64,000 nucleotides of DNA from an uncultured delta proteobacterium (GTDB taxonomy: Bacteria; Desulfobacterota; Desulfobulbia; Desulfobulbales; Desulfocapsaceae): NCBI GenBank assembly GCA_903901335.1, contig CAIUQR010000101.1, positions 1-64,000 on the forward strand, read 5' to 3'. The translations under genes were made by a program, and so were the position numbers. The notes beneath the pieces are model-generated. The model searched no databases, was not told the DNA's origin, and worked only from the letters and a program-made list of their open reading frames with translations. Positions 36,689 to 45,674 of the stretch are shown here, one piece after another. Numbering within the stretch: the first letter of the stretch is position 1; the number at the start of each line of letters is the position of its first letter.

Positions 36689-38523
36689 TGGAAAAAATTA
36701 TCAGCATCAATGATTGTGTTATCCGGTTTGCCAATGTCAACGGCTCGGGGTCGGCCAGCGCCAACAACCTCTTTGCCAAGGCGGTATTCAGGCTCGGGGT
36801 ACCTGTCAGTCCGAAGAATATCTTCCCGTCGAATATCCAGGGGTTGCCGACATGGTATGAGGTTCGTGTCAATGAACACGGGTATCTGGGACGGCGAGGC
36901 GGGGCCGATCTGATCGTGGCCATCAATGGCCAGACCCTGCGTCAGGACTATGACGAGGTCCTGCCCGGCGGCTATTTTCTGTTTGACTCCACCAGACCCC
37001 TGCCGGACGATTTCTCCCGCACCGATATTACCGTCATCGCTATTCCTCTGACCGAACTCTGCAACCGTGAGATCGACAATCCGCGCCTCAGGCAACTGTT
37101 GAAAAATATAGTCTATGTAGGGGCATTGGCCCATCTTTTAGATATGGGCCTTGAGGTCTTTATCGATTCGCTGCAGAAGCAGTTCCGGAAGAAACCTCAG
37201 TTGGCCGAACCGAATATTAAAGCCCTGGAAATCGGCTATACTTACGCTAAAGATCACTACCCCGGCGCCTGCCTCTTGTCGATCAAGAAGAGCGATCGCG
37301 CCGGCAACGCCATCCTGATGGACGGCAACAGCGCCCTAGCCCTTGGCGCCGTCTATGCCGGAGCGACCGTGGCCGGCTGGTATCCGATCACACCGTCGAC
37401 CTCGGTCATTGAGGCCTTCGACAAATTTACCAAAAAATTTCGTCTTGAGCCGGAATCGGAACGGAGAAGGGCCGCCATCATTCAGGCCGAAGACGAACTG
37501 GCCGCCATCGGCATGGTGATCGGCGCAGCCTGGAACGGGGCGCGCTCCTTTACCGCCACCTCGGGACCGGGCCTGTCGCTGATGAGCGAATTTCTGGGCC
37601 TTGCCTATTTTGCCGAGATCCCGGTGCTTCTGGTCGATGTCCAGCGTGCAGGTCCCAGCACCGGTATGCCGACCCGCACCCAACAGTCCGATATCCTGGC
37701 CGCGGCCTATGCCTCGCACGGCGACACCCGGCATGTCCTGCTGTTTCCGTGCGATCCGAAGGAGTGTTTCGACATGATGGCCGACGGCTTCGATCTGGCT
37801 GAACGTCTGCAGACGCCGGTGATCATCATGAGCGACCTGGATCTCGGTATGAACGATCATATAAGTGCGCCGCTTGCATGGGACGATGACCGCCGTTACG
37901 ACCGCGGTAAGGTTCTGACTGCCTCCGAGCTTGACGGGCTGAAAGACTGGGGCCGTTACCGTGACGTCGACGGCGACGGCATAGGCGTCCGCACCATTCC
38001 AGGAATCCATCCGACGAAAGGGTCCTATTTCACCCGCGGTTCCTCCCATAACGAATATTCGGCCTATACCGAGGATGGGGCAACCTATGAACGGGGCATG
38101 CTGCGATTGCTGACCAAATGGGAAACCGCAAGAGGCCTGGTACCTCGTCCCCATGAAAAAATCGCTGCTCCGGATACCCGGATCGGAGTGATATTTTTTG
38201 GGACCAGCACCCATGCCGCCTATGAAGCGATCGATATTCTGCAGAAACAGGGACTATCGATCAACAGTCTGCGGCTCCGGGCCTTCCCCTTTCAGCAGGA
38301 GGTCATCGATTTTATCAACAGACACGAAACGGTCCTTGTGATCGAGCAGAACCGGGACGCCCAGATGCGGAAGCTGCTGCTGGCGGAAAGCGAAATTCCG
38401 GCCTCGAAACTGGTGCCGATCCTGCATTTCGATGGTCTCCCCATCACTGCCCAATTCATCGCCGAACGGATCCGACAGGCCCTCGCGGCCCGGAAGTCTG
38501 AGATCAAAGGAGGATCGCTATGA
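36688..38523 (+). CDS. korA: 2-oxoacid:ferredoxin oxidoreductase, fused gamma-alpha subunit
   Basis: 611 residues. The gamma domain (about 1-190, VIRFANVNGSGSASANNLFAKA) binds CoA; the alpha part (about 200-611) has the pyruvate/2-oxoglutarate signature GWYPITPSTSVIEAFDKF and the TPP-proximal TSGPGLSLMSEFLGLA, then DVQRAGPSTGMPTRTQQSD. Together with the beta subunit it makes acyl-CoA, CO2 and reduced ferredoxin from a 2-oxo acid, most probably 2-oxoglutarate. The ATG overlaps the upstream stop. Confidence 0.88.
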   Translation: MEKIISINDCVIRFANVNGSGSASANNLFAKAVFRLGVPVSPKNIFPSNIQGLPTWYEVRVNEHGYLGRRGGADLIVAINGQTLRQDYDEVLPGGYFLFDSTRPLPDDFSRTDITVIAIPLTELCNREIDNPRLRQLLKNIVYVGALAHLLDMGLEVFIDSLQKQFRKKPQLAEPNIKALEIGYTYAKDHYPGACLLSIKKSDRAGNAILMDGNSALALGAVYAGATVAGWYPITPSTSVIEAFDKFTKKFRLEPESERRRAAIIQAEDELAAIGMVIGAAWNGARSFTATSGPGLSLMSEFLGLAYFAEIPVLLVDVQRAGPSTGMPTRTQQSDILAAAYASHGDTRHVLLFPCDPKECFDMMADGFDLAERLQTPVIIMSDLDLGMNDHISAPLAWDDDRRYDRGKVLTASELDGLKDWGRYRDVDGDGIGVRTIPGIHPTKGSYFTRGSSHNEYSAYTEDGATYERGMLRLLTKWETARGLVPRPHEKIAAPDTRIGVIFFGTSTHAAYEAIDILQKQGLSINSLRLRAFPFQQEVIDFINRHETVLVIEQNRDAQMRKLLLAESEIPASKLVPILHFDGLPITAQFIAERIRQALAARKSEIKGGSL

Positions 38524-39572
38524 CATTTACCCGCCCGAAATTCCGTCACCCGGATCTCCCCCCCAACGCCCTCGGCTATACCCGGCGGGACTACGAGGGT
38601 GCTCTTTCCACGCTCTGCGCCGGCTGCGGTCATGATTCGATCAGCAACGCCATTATCCAGGCCTGTTACGAACTGCCGCTGGAACCGCACAGGGTCGTGA
38701 AGATGTCCGGCATTGGTTGCTCGTCAAAAACGCCGGCCTATTTCCTCGGCAGATCGCATGGCTTCAACTCGGTCCATGGCCGCATGCCGGCCATCGCCAC
38801 CGGCGCCAATATGGCCAACAGAGACCTTTTATACCTGGGCGTCTCCGGCGACGGCGATACCGCCTCCATCGGCCTGGGCCAGTTCACCCATGTGGTCAGG
38901 CGGAATTTGAATATGGTCTATATCGTCATGAATAACGGCTGTTACGGGCTGACTAAAGGGCAGGATTCGGCCACCGCCGACCGGGGTTCGACCAGCAAGA
39001 AAGGCGCACCGAATCTGTTTGAATCCATCGATCTGTGCGAACTGGCCATCCAGCTCGGCGCAGGCTTTGTTGCCCGCGGCTTTTCCGGAGACAAAATCCA
39101 GCTGGTGCCCCTCCTGAAAGCGGCCATGTCCCACAAGGGATTTTCTCTGGTCGACGTGATCTCTCCCTGTGTCACCTTCAACAACACCAACGCCTCGACA
39201 AAGAGCTATCAATACGTCAGGGACCATGCCGAGGCCACCGGCACACTGGACTTTATCCCGCTGCGCCAGGAGATCACCACCGAATATCAGGAAGGTTCCA
39301 CCCAGGAGGTCCCCCTCCACGACGGCAGTGTGATCTATCTGTACAAGGGGGAGGGCGCCCGCGATATCACCAATCGCCGGGCGGCCATGGACTCGTTGGA
39401 GAGCCACAGGGTGGAAAGCCGGATCATGACCGGTATCCTCTATTTCCAGGAAGGTATCGAGGATACCCACGAGATGATCAAGACCTCTCAGCAGCCGCTC
39501 AACGCTCTGCAACAGGAGGATCTCTGTCCGGGCAATGCCGCTCTGCAGCAGCTCATGGAAGGATATCGATAA
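38520..39572 (+). CDS. korB: 2-oxoacid:ferredoxin oxidoreductase, beta subunit
   Basis: 350 residues. Thiamine diphosphate site: GDGDTASIGLGQFTHVVRRN followed by NMVYIVMNNGCYGLTKGQ. Fe-S ligands are in LCAGCGHDSIS and GCSSKTP. Works with the preceding subunit. ATGA overlap with korA, and AAAGGAGG upstream. The C-terminal 70 residues (from HDGSVIYLYKGEGARDIT) are typical of the long beta subunit. Confidence 0.9.
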   Translation: MTFTRPKFRHPDLPPNALGYTRRDYEGALSTLCAGCGHDSISNAIIQACYELPLEPHRVVKMSGIGCSSKTPAYFLGRSHGFNSVHGRMPAIATGANMANRDLLYLGVSGDGDTASIGLGQFTHVVRRNLNMVYIVMNNGCYGLTKGQDSATADRGSTSKKGAPNLFESIDLCELAIQLGAGFVARGFSGDKIQLVPLLKAAMSHKGFSLVDVISPCVTFNNTNASTKSYQYVRDHAEATGTLDFIPLRQEITTEYQEGSTQEVPLHDGSVIYLYKGEGARDITNRRAAMDSLESHRVESRIMTGILYFQEGIEDTHEMIKTSQQPLNALQQEDLCPGNAALQQLMEGYR

Positions 39573-39583
39573 ATGCCCGAGGC

Positions 39584-40435
39584 TTACTCTCTTCTGAACA
39601 CCTTATAGATCGCCGAGAAATCCTCATGGGCGAAGCCCAGTTCAAAGGTCCGGGCAAAGAGCTCCTTGACCACAGAGCCGGTGAAGAGGGTCTTTTTCTG
39701 CTCGTAGGCCAGATCCTGAAGACAATGCAGATCCTTATAGATTAAGGCACTGGAGAAATGGGTCGAAAAATCCTCCGCCAAGAGCTTGTTTTTCTTGGCA
39801 GTTAAAACAAGCGAACTGCCGCCGCCGGCCGCCAGGATATCCAGCACCTCTTCTCGTGCTATGCCGCAGTCTTCGGCCAGGGCCAGGGCCTCGGCCAGGG
39901 TGGCCATAAAACTGCCCAGGGCCAGGTTGTTGATCAGTTTCATCCTGGTTGCCAGTCCCGGTTTCTGCAGATAGAAGAGGTTCTTGCCGATATCGCCAAG
40001 GACCGGTTTCGCCTTCTCATATCCGGCCTCATCGCCGCTGATCAGGACCGTCAAGGCCCCCTGCGAGGCAGGAACGACGCTGCCGAGCACCGGCGCCTCC
40101 AGATAGGTGCATCCGGCCCTGGCGCACACCTCATGGAAAGAAGAAACATTTTTAAAATGATTGGTCGATAAGTCGATAACGATCTTTCCAGATGTGTCAC
40201 CGGAAAGCAGGCCATTCTTTCCGGTCAGAACCGCCTGCACGGCAGTGCTGTCAAACAGACAGATAAAAATGACCGCGCAGTCAGATAAGGCCGCAGGCGA
40301 CTCCGCAACTTCCGCCTGCATCCCCTGCGCCTTGGATGGCGTCCTGTTCCAGACGGTAAGGCTATGCCGACAATCCAATAACCGGGTGGCGATCGCCTTC
40401 CCGAGATGTCCAAGTCCGATAAATCCTATATGCAT
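39584..40435 (-). CDS. Beta-hydroxyacid dehydrogenase (6-phosphogluconate dehydrogenase-like family)
   Basis: 283 residues with Rossmann start MHIGFIGLGHLGKAIATRLL, substrate loop SQGALTVLISGDEAGYEKAKP and catalytic Lys in MKLINNLALGSFMATLAEAL. It is like 3-hydroxyisobutyrate, tartronate semialdehyde or succinic semialdehyde reductases (GLYR type). The gene converges with korB, with only 11 bases between them. Substrate not fixed. Confidence 0.8.
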   Translation of the reverse strand: MHIGFIGLGHLGKAIATRLLDCRHSLTVWNRTPSKAQGMQAEVAESPAALSDCAVIFICLFDSTAVQAVLTGKNGLLSGDTSGKIVIDLSTNHFKNVSSFHEVCARAGCTYLEAPVLGSVVPASQGALTVLISGDEAGYEKAKPVLGDIGKNLFYLQKPGLATRMKLINNLALGSFMATLAEALALAEDCGIAREEVLDILAAGGGSSLVLTAKKNKLLAEDFSTHFSSALIYKDLHCLQDLAYEQKKTLFTGSVVKELFARTFELGFAHEDFSAIYKVFRRE

Positions 40436-40801
40436 GTGTTTGCCTCTTTTCTGTTTTTGTGACGGGTGCCCTCTTTTGCCCTTTTGCCCGGCGCCCCGAG
40501 TCCTGCATGATAAGTCTACCGCATTTTATACCAGCACCCCGGCATTTCAACAGCTTTTTTACGCACGAGGCAGCTGGATTGGAAGGCGCGAAATCGAGCG
40601 GGTTGTGCGATTTTTCCTCTTTCTTATAAAAGCTCATTTTATGTATGTTTTACAGAAAGATACAACTAACACCTTGCCAAAACACTCCCAAGAGATTTAT
40701 ATGCATTTATACCGGCTTAGATGACTCCTGATGGAGCAGCAAGCATCTTTGCCTCGCATCTTAATGATAAACAATGCCTTGAGGTGGCAGAAATGAAATA
40801 G
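40436..40801. other. Intergenic stretch between divergent genes
   Basis: No gene is seen. It holds the start region of the beta-hydroxyacid dehydrogenase gene (minus) and A/T-rich DNA. An open stretch from ATG 40721 runs 26 codons and meets a TAG that precedes the remnant at 40802 in the same frame. Confidence 0.35.
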
Positions 40802-40954
40802 AAACCTCAAGATGAGAACGAAACTGCTGCATGGGAATTTTACATAGAGTTACTAACTCGGATCGCAACACAGCAGTCGGGTTTGGAGCATGGAGACGAG
40901 AAAACTGCGCTTGCCGGCGTCTATTCGCTTTTTGGAATTACGAGGCAGGTATAA
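40802..40954 (+). pseudogene. Remnant of a small conserved hypothetical gene
   Basis: Fifty codons after a TAG and before TAA read DENETAAWEFYIELLTRIAT and then GDEKTALAGVYSLFGITR. This resembles a conserved bacterial hypothetical protein whose members carry AAW-x-(M/L)YVEL-x-TR and GDE-x-TAL-x-S-x-YSLFP-x-TRE segments. Here no usable start is present and the C-terminal half is missing. Family identity is from memory, hence the modest confidence. Confidence 0.4.
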
Positions 40955-40985
40955 TTCCAGGCAAAGTGTGTAAAAGGTTTAGGAC

Positions 40986-41837
40986 GTGAAAAGGACACAG
41001 AAAAAACGAGAATACGCAGCCATCAAACAGTTTTCCGCTCTGCCGGGGCTGACGTTGATGCAGGCGACCTATATCACCCAGAATTTCACCAGACACAGCC
41101 ATGACGGATTTGCCTTCGGGGTCATTGAGAAGGGCGCCCTGGAATTTTCCTATCGCGGAGAAACGCTGATTGCCCCTCCCGGGAGCATCAATCTCGTCAA
41201 TCCCGGCGAACCGCATGATGGCCATCCGGCAACGGAGGAGGGCTGGACCTACCGGATGTTTTATTTCGACACCGGTCTCTTCCAGCAGGCCGCCGATCTG
41301 ATGAGCGGCAAATCCGTCAGTCTCCCCTTTTTCCAGGACGGGGTCATAAGCGACACGGAGCTTGCTGCGGAAATCCGTTCGTTTCACCTCAGCCTGTCCG
41401 TTGAGACCGTGGGAAGATTGGAAATGGAGTCGCGATTGATGCATATGCTTGTACGATTCATCAGTCGTCACGCGGACATGTCCTATCCACTCCTGAAAAC
41501 AGGACGGGAACATCCCGCCGTGCTGGCGGCGAAGAGGATGATAGAAGATCTCTCCCATCAGGATATTTCCCTTGCCGGACTGGCGGCTGAATCGGGCCTG
41601 AGTCCGTTCCATCTGATCCGTGTTTTCAAGACGGAAACGGGCCTCACTCCGCACAGATACCTTTCCCAGGTCCGGGTTCGCCGGGCGGAACAGCTGATCC
41701 GCCGGGGGATCGACCTGGCGGAAACGGCCTGTGAGGTCGGTTTTGCCGATCAGAGCCATCTCAACAGACACTTCAAAGGAATCACCGGGATAACCCCCGG
41801 AGTCTACCGCAATTTCGTCCAAGACGCCGCCTGCTGA
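40986..41837 (+). CDS. AraC-family transcriptional regulator
   Basis: 283 residues from a GTG at 40986. An N-terminal cupin (FTRHSHDGFAFGVIEKGALE, VNPGEPHDGHPA) is joined to two helix-turn-helix motifs (ISLAGLAAESGLSPFHLIRV and DLAETACEVGFADQSHLNRH) ending in GITPGVYRN. It should sense a small ligand. It is 47 bases upstream of a methyltransferase gene on the same strand, which is a possible partner or target. Confidence 0.85.
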   Translation: MKRTQKKREYAAIKQFSALPGLTLMQATYITQNFTRHSHDGFAFGVIEKGALEFSYRGETLIAPPGSINLVNPGEPHDGHPATEEGWTYRMFYFDTGLFQQAADLMSGKSVSLPFFQDGVISDTELAAEIRSFHLSLSVETVGRLEMESRLMHMLVRFISRHADMSYPLLKTGREHPAVLAAKRMIEDLSHQDISLAGLAAESGLSPFHLIRVFKTETGLTPHRYLSQVRVRRAEQLIRRGIDLAETACEVGFADQSHLNRHFKGITGITPGVYRNFVQDAAC

Positions 41838-41884
41838 TTTTGGTATCACATGTCTCCACTCTTCATTCCACCAAGGAGACACAT

Positions 41885-42688
41885 ATGAAAAAATATATTC
41901 ACGGATATACGGAAACCGAAGCCAATCGCCTGGGGGTTCAGGCCTCCATTCTTGCCTCTCATCTGCATTATGACAGTACTTTTCCACCCGGCAGCACCGT
42001 TCTTGAGGTTGGATGCGGAATCGGAGCCCAGACAAAGATTCTTGCGGCAGCAAACCCCGATGTCCGTTTCACCAGCATCGATATCGATGAACAATCATTA
42101 CGGCGAGCGGCAGGTGAAATGGACCGGCTGGGGTTCAGCAACGTTCACTTTCAATGGGCTGATATCTATAACCTTCCTTTTTCAGCAAACAGCTTTGATC
42201 ATATATTCTGCTGCTTTGTCCTTGAGCATCTTTCCGACCCGATGACGGGTCTGCAATCCTTAAAAAGGATACTCAAGCAAAAAGGAACATTGATGGTGAT
42301 CGAAGGCGACCATGGATCGTTTCTGTCATTTCCGGAAAGCGAAGAGAGCAGAAAAACCGTGCAATGTCTGGTTGAATTGCAGGCCAATGCCGGTGGCAAT
42401 GCGTTGATCGGCCGCGAACTATCTGCCCTTCTCCGGAAGGCCGGATTTGGAAAAATCCAGGTCTCACCGCGACAGATATACACCGATGCAGGCAGGCCCG
42501 AAGTGGTTGAAGGTTTTTCAAAAAAGACCTTTATTGCCATGGTTGAAGGGGTAAAGGAACAGGCGATTCGGCTGGGACTGATATCGAGATGTGCATGGGA
42601 CAAGGGGATTGCCGATCTTTATGAGGCTGCCGGAGAATATGGATCTTTCACTTACACCTTTTTCAAGGCCATTGCCGAAAATTCTTAA
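41885..42688 (+). CDS. SAM-dependent methyltransferase (class I)
   Basis: 267 residues from ATG 41885 (AAGGAG upstream). SAM motif I is VLEVGCGIGAQTKIL, motif II FTSIDIDE, motif III region WADIYNLPFSANSFDHIFCC. The Methyltransf_11-like core is followed by a C-terminal lid. Substrate unknown; the AraC neighbour suggests an inducible function. The 3' end is close to the next gene. Confidence 0.8.
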   Translation: MKKYIHGYTETEANRLGVQASILASHLHYDSTFPPGSTVLEVGCGIGAQTKILAAANPDVRFTSIDIDEQSLRRAAGEMDRLGFSNVHFQWADIYNLPFSANSFDHIFCCFVLEHLSDPMTGLQSLKRILKQKGTLMVIEGDHGSFLSFPESEESRKTVQCLVELQANAGGNALIGRELSALLRKAGFGKIQVSPRQIYTDAGRPEVVEGFSKKTFIAMVEGVKEQAIRLGLISRCAWDKGIADLYEAAGEYGSFTYTFFKAIAENS

Positions 42689-42725
42689 AAGCAGCGGAAT
42701 GCCTTTCCAGAGAGACCTTCCGCGT

Positions 42726-43688
42726 ATGTCCAGAAAAAAAATGAAGAGTATTGCAACAAGGCGTAATAGAGGTCGCACTTCTTTGATGATCATCGCGTTG
42801 TTCTCAGCAACGTTGATGATCGTGGATCCTTCCTGCGGTAAGGAATATAAGAAGGTCGCGATCAATATTGAGGTTTCAAACCCCGCCGTGTCTTTCATGC
42901 CGGATGAAGCGTTCGGAGCCGGTCTCGACGGCCTCGATGAAAAGGATCTGGAACGGATCTACTCTCCTGAAAACATAAAGATCATGTCTAAAGCAGCCTT
43001 CAGGAGGCTGTCTTACCGGCTGAGGACGGAGCTGGGAATTGAGGTGTGGCATTGGAACGAGGCTGGATCATGGAGCGATGAGGAAAAAAAACAGGGCTAT
43101 TGGACTTCGAGCGATACGGCGGAAGGGGCCTTGATGAAATCCTACGGTTATCGGCTTCCACGCAGGGGCAGCACAATTGATCAGGCCGAAAACGACAGCT
43201 ATTCGCGGCTCGATGACGGCGACGAAAGCACGTTCTGGAAGAGCAATCCCTATCTCGATGCTCATTTCACAGGCGTTGACAATGCCCTGCATCCCCAGTG
43301 GGTGATCATAGACCTCGGCAAGCGACGCAAAGTTAACGCTCTTCGTATTCTCTGGGGCGAACCCTACGCCACCCGATATGAAGCGCAATATTGGGATGGC
43401 ATGGATGAGGACTATCTTAACGACCTGGCAGCAGGAACATGGCGGTCGTTTGAGCACGGGAATGTCCGGGATGGCAAGGGAGGAGACGCCCTGATGCGGC
43501 TCGGGAGCGCCCCCGTATCTGTTCGTTTTGTCCGGATCCTGCTGATCGCCTCGTCAGGGACGGCACCCGAGGGGAAAGACGTGCGCGACAGTCTTGGATA
43601 TGCAATTAGAGAACTGTCCATGGGTGTTCTCGACGGGCGGGACAGATTGCAGGACATCATCAGGCACGGCGCCTCCAATAAACACTAG
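42726..43688 (+). CDS. First half of a glycoside-hydrolase-like exported protein (ends at in-frame TAG)
   Basis: From ATG 42726 (starts at 42699 and 42741 are alternatives) a signal peptide (SLMIIALFSATLMIVDPSCG) leads to a galactose-binding, F5/8-type-C-like domain: DSYSRLDDGDESTFWKSNPY, PQWVIIDLGKRRKVNALRI and SVRFVRILLIASSGTAPEG. It stops at TAG 43686-43688. The next codons in the same frame continue as a single protein with the segment beginning at 43689, so this is the N-terminal half of a larger gene. It could still be made as a free binding domain. Confidence 0.6.
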   Translation: MSRKKMKSIATRRNRGRTSLMIIALFSATLMIVDPSCGKEYKKVAINIEVSNPAVSFMPDEAFGAGLDGLDEKDLERIYSPENIKIMSKAAFRRLSYRLRTELGIEVWHWNEAGSWSDEEKKQGYWTSSDTAEGALMKSYGYRLPRRGSTIDQAENDSYSRLDDGDESTFWKSNPYLDAHFTGVDNALHPQWVIIDLGKRRKVNALRILWGEPYATRYEAQYWDGMDEDYLNDLAAGTWRSFEHGNVRDGKGGDALMRLGSAPVSVRFVRILLIASSGTAPEGKDVRDSLGYAIRELSMGVLDGRDRLQDIIRHGASNKH

Positions 43689-44963
43689 ACCCTGATCACC
43701 GTCTCCTCCACCGATCCCTGGCATCGGGCGATCGACCGTAATCCCGATACCGCACAACCCGGTTTCGACCGGATCATCGCCTCGGGTCTCGGACGGGGGA
43801 ATCATATACTCACACCCGTTCCGATACTGTACAATACCCCTGAAAACGCCGCGGCCCAGATCAGATTTCTGCGGTCCCGAAACTTTCCTGTGAGCCAGAT
43901 TGAGTTGGGAGAGGAACCGGACGGTCAGAACATGAGCCCTGAACATTACGGCGCCCTCTACATGCAATTCGCCAAAGTTGTACATGAAATCGATCCAACT
44001 CTGATCACCGGGGGCCCCGGTTTCCAGTCGGAAGTAGAAGGATGGAATACGTTTCCTGATGCGAACGGCGAACGTTCCTGGATGAAGCGGTTCCTCAGCT
44101 GCCTGCGCGAGCGTAAGCGCCTGGACGATTTCGGCTTCTTCTCTTTCGAGTGGTATCCGTTCGATGCATTGTGCGAACCTCCAGCCGGACAATTAATCGA
44201 ACATCCTGGTCTGATGAAGAGGGTTTTCAAGCGTTTGGACAGAGATGGGGTGCCCCGCAACATCCCATGGATTCTCAGTGAATACGGATATTCCTCGTTT
44301 GCAGGAAGGGTGGAGGTTGAACTTCCCGCTGCCCTTCTGAACGCTGAAATCGTCGCCCAATTCCTGACACTCGGCGGCAAAACGGCATACTATTACGGCC
44401 TCGAGCCGAACACGGTCATTCGTGAACTGGACGGATGCGCCCGTCAGGACAGGTTGTGGGGCAATCTCATGATGTTCCAGACAGGACCCAACGAGGATGT
44501 CAAATGGCTGCTTCCCGCCTATTACGGGGCTGAAATGCTGGTGGAAGAATGGGCTGAACCCACTAACGCGCCACACCAGCTGTTTCATGCAACGGTTATG
44601 GAGGGTGAAAAGGTCTCCAGGGATGTGACCGCCTATGTGGTTCGTCGGCCGGATAACCGTTGGGCGGTGATGATACTCAACAAGACTGCTGACGATCTCG
44701 GGCTAAAACAGGTCCGGTTTAAAAACATGACTACCCGAGTGAGCGATTGGAACGGACCGATCGAGGTGATCCAATACTCGCCGCTGCAGTATGTCTGGCA
44801 GGCTAACGGCGCCAATGGACATCCGACCCGAAGCAAACCACCCAAGCATTTTCTTGCCCACGACGGGTTTACGTCCGAGATCACCATCCCTCCCATGTCC
44901 ATATCAGTAATCAGAGGTCCAGGCCTGGTTCATTCTTCCCAAACATACAGGAGACTACCGTGA
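43689..44963 (+). pseudogene. Second half of the same gene, clan-A-like glycoside hydrolase domain
   Basis: Same frame as the preceding segment; 424 codons from the residues TLITVSSTDPWHRAIDRNPD. The TIM-barrel pieces are visible: general acid/base Glu in QIELGEEPDGQNM and nucleophile Glu in PWILSEYGYSSF. A small C-terminal beta domain ends in ITIPPMSISVIRG. The TAG is probably a CAG-to-TAG change (Gln), since it fits between NKH and TLI. An internal start at ATG 43890 could give a truncated protein without the first barrel strands, so a working product is doubtful. Confidence 0.6.
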
Positions 44964-45001
44964 CTTTCTGTGATTGAATACCCTTGCCGTTTTACCACAA
45001 T

Positions 45002-45233
45002 CTACTCGTATGACTCCAGGACTGGATACTTCCAGTCGGTATCGAAACCAAGTTTCTCAAGAACAGCTATCCCTTTTTCCATATTCACCCCCTATGGAAT
45101 AGAGCCAGTGGGAGTCATCGCCCGGGACAACGGCGATGCCGAGTTCCAGCGCCTGTTTGAAAATCGACTCGCTGATATAGGGCTCCTGCGCACCTCTTAA
45201 AAGAGACCTGAGGTTGAAATCCAATGAAAATGG
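45002..45233 (-). pseudogene. C-terminal remnant of a PHP-domain phosphoesterase-like gene
   Basis: On the minus strand the sequence reads SLDFNLRSLLRGAQEPYISE, FKQALELGIAVVPGDDSH, then after a one-base shift VNMEKGIAVLEKLGFDTDW to a stop at 45002. GDDSH and the tail are typical of PHP/histidinol-phosphatase-like proteins. The frame breaks in a run of five C/G (45088-45092); with four the frame is continuous. The piece has no start and ends at the inverted repeat at 45234, so it is a truncated leftover. Confidence 0.65.
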
Positions 45234-45294
45234 TGCCTGGCTTGACTTATGGGCATTTTCCTATGTTTTGAACACCCAGAAGTCAAGCCAGGCA
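45234..45294. repeat. Inverted repeat, 15-bp perfect arms
   Basis: TGCCTGGCTTGACTT (45234-45248) and its exact complement (45280-45294) enclose 31 bases without coding sense. It marks the point where the PHP remnant is cut off and lies just before the HigBA promoter. It could be a small non-autonomous element or the footprint of one. Confidence 0.6.
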
Positions 45295-45347
45295 ACGATC
45301 GGCATTATAATGAGACAAATTCTTCCAATTATCAGCTTTGATCACGC

Positions 45348-45376
45348 TTGACGTTAATCACGTTACGCGTTACCAT
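45348..45376 (+). promoter_or_regulatory. HigBA promoter, probably leaderless
   Basis: TTGACG (45348-45353), a 17-base spacer, TACCAT (45371-45376). Transcription would begin at about 45383-45384, at or beside the higB ATG, so the mRNA would have almost no leader. Confidence 0.55.
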
Positions 45377-45381
45377 GTAAC
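45369..45381 (+). promoter_or_regulatory. Palindromic operator overlapping the HigBA -10 region
   Basis: GTTAC CAT GTAAC, a perfect 5-3-5 palindrome covering the -10 hexamer. This is where HigA, alone or with HigB, would be expected to bind and repress. Inferred from position and symmetry only. Confidence 0.5.
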
Positions 45382-45383
45382 AC

Positions 45384-45662
45384 ATGATCAGATCATTCAA
45401 ATGCAAATACACCGAAGCGCTCTCAAAAGGTAAGTATGCCAGACGGTTCGTGAATATTGCTGATGTTGCGCGACGTAAACTTAGGCAGCTTGAGATCGCT
45501 AATCGACTTGAAGATTTAAAAGTGCCCCCAGGCAACCACCTTGAAGCGCTCATGGGGGATCGTTCCAGCCAATACAGTATTCGTATCACCGATCAGTGGC
45601 GTGTCTGTTTTGGTTGGACGGATGCAGGCGCAGAAGATGTGGAAATAGTTGATTACCACTAA
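45384..45662 (+). CDS. higB: HigB-type (RelE/ParE superfamily) toxin
   Basis: 92 residues: MIRSFKCKYTEALSKGKYAR, then VARRKLRQLEIANRLEDL, GDRSSQYSIRITDQWRVCF and EDVEIVDYH. It matches HigB, a ribosome-dependent mRNA interferase. Toxin first, antitoxin second, 12 bases apart, is the HigBA order. No RBS is visible; a leaderless transcript would explain this. Confidence 0.88.
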   Translation: MIRSFKCKYTEALSKGKYARRFVNIADVARRKLRQLEIANRLEDLKVPPGNHLEALMGDRSSQYSIRITDQWRVCFGWTDAGAEDVEIVDYH

Positions 45663-45674
45663 GGAGAATTCATT

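Noticed and set aside
40938..42053. 371-codon minus-strand open frame
   Set aside because: Opposite the AraC and methyltransferase genes; no motif and composition of a shadow frame.
42726..44963. Pyrrolysine read-through of the TAG in the glycosidase-like gene
   Set aside because: Some Desulfobacterota use pyrrolysine, but TAG is an ordinary stop in this window (the FHA-GGDEF and EF-hand genes end with it), no pyl genes or pylT are seen, and glycosidases are not known Pyl proteins. A CAG-to-TAG change is simpler.
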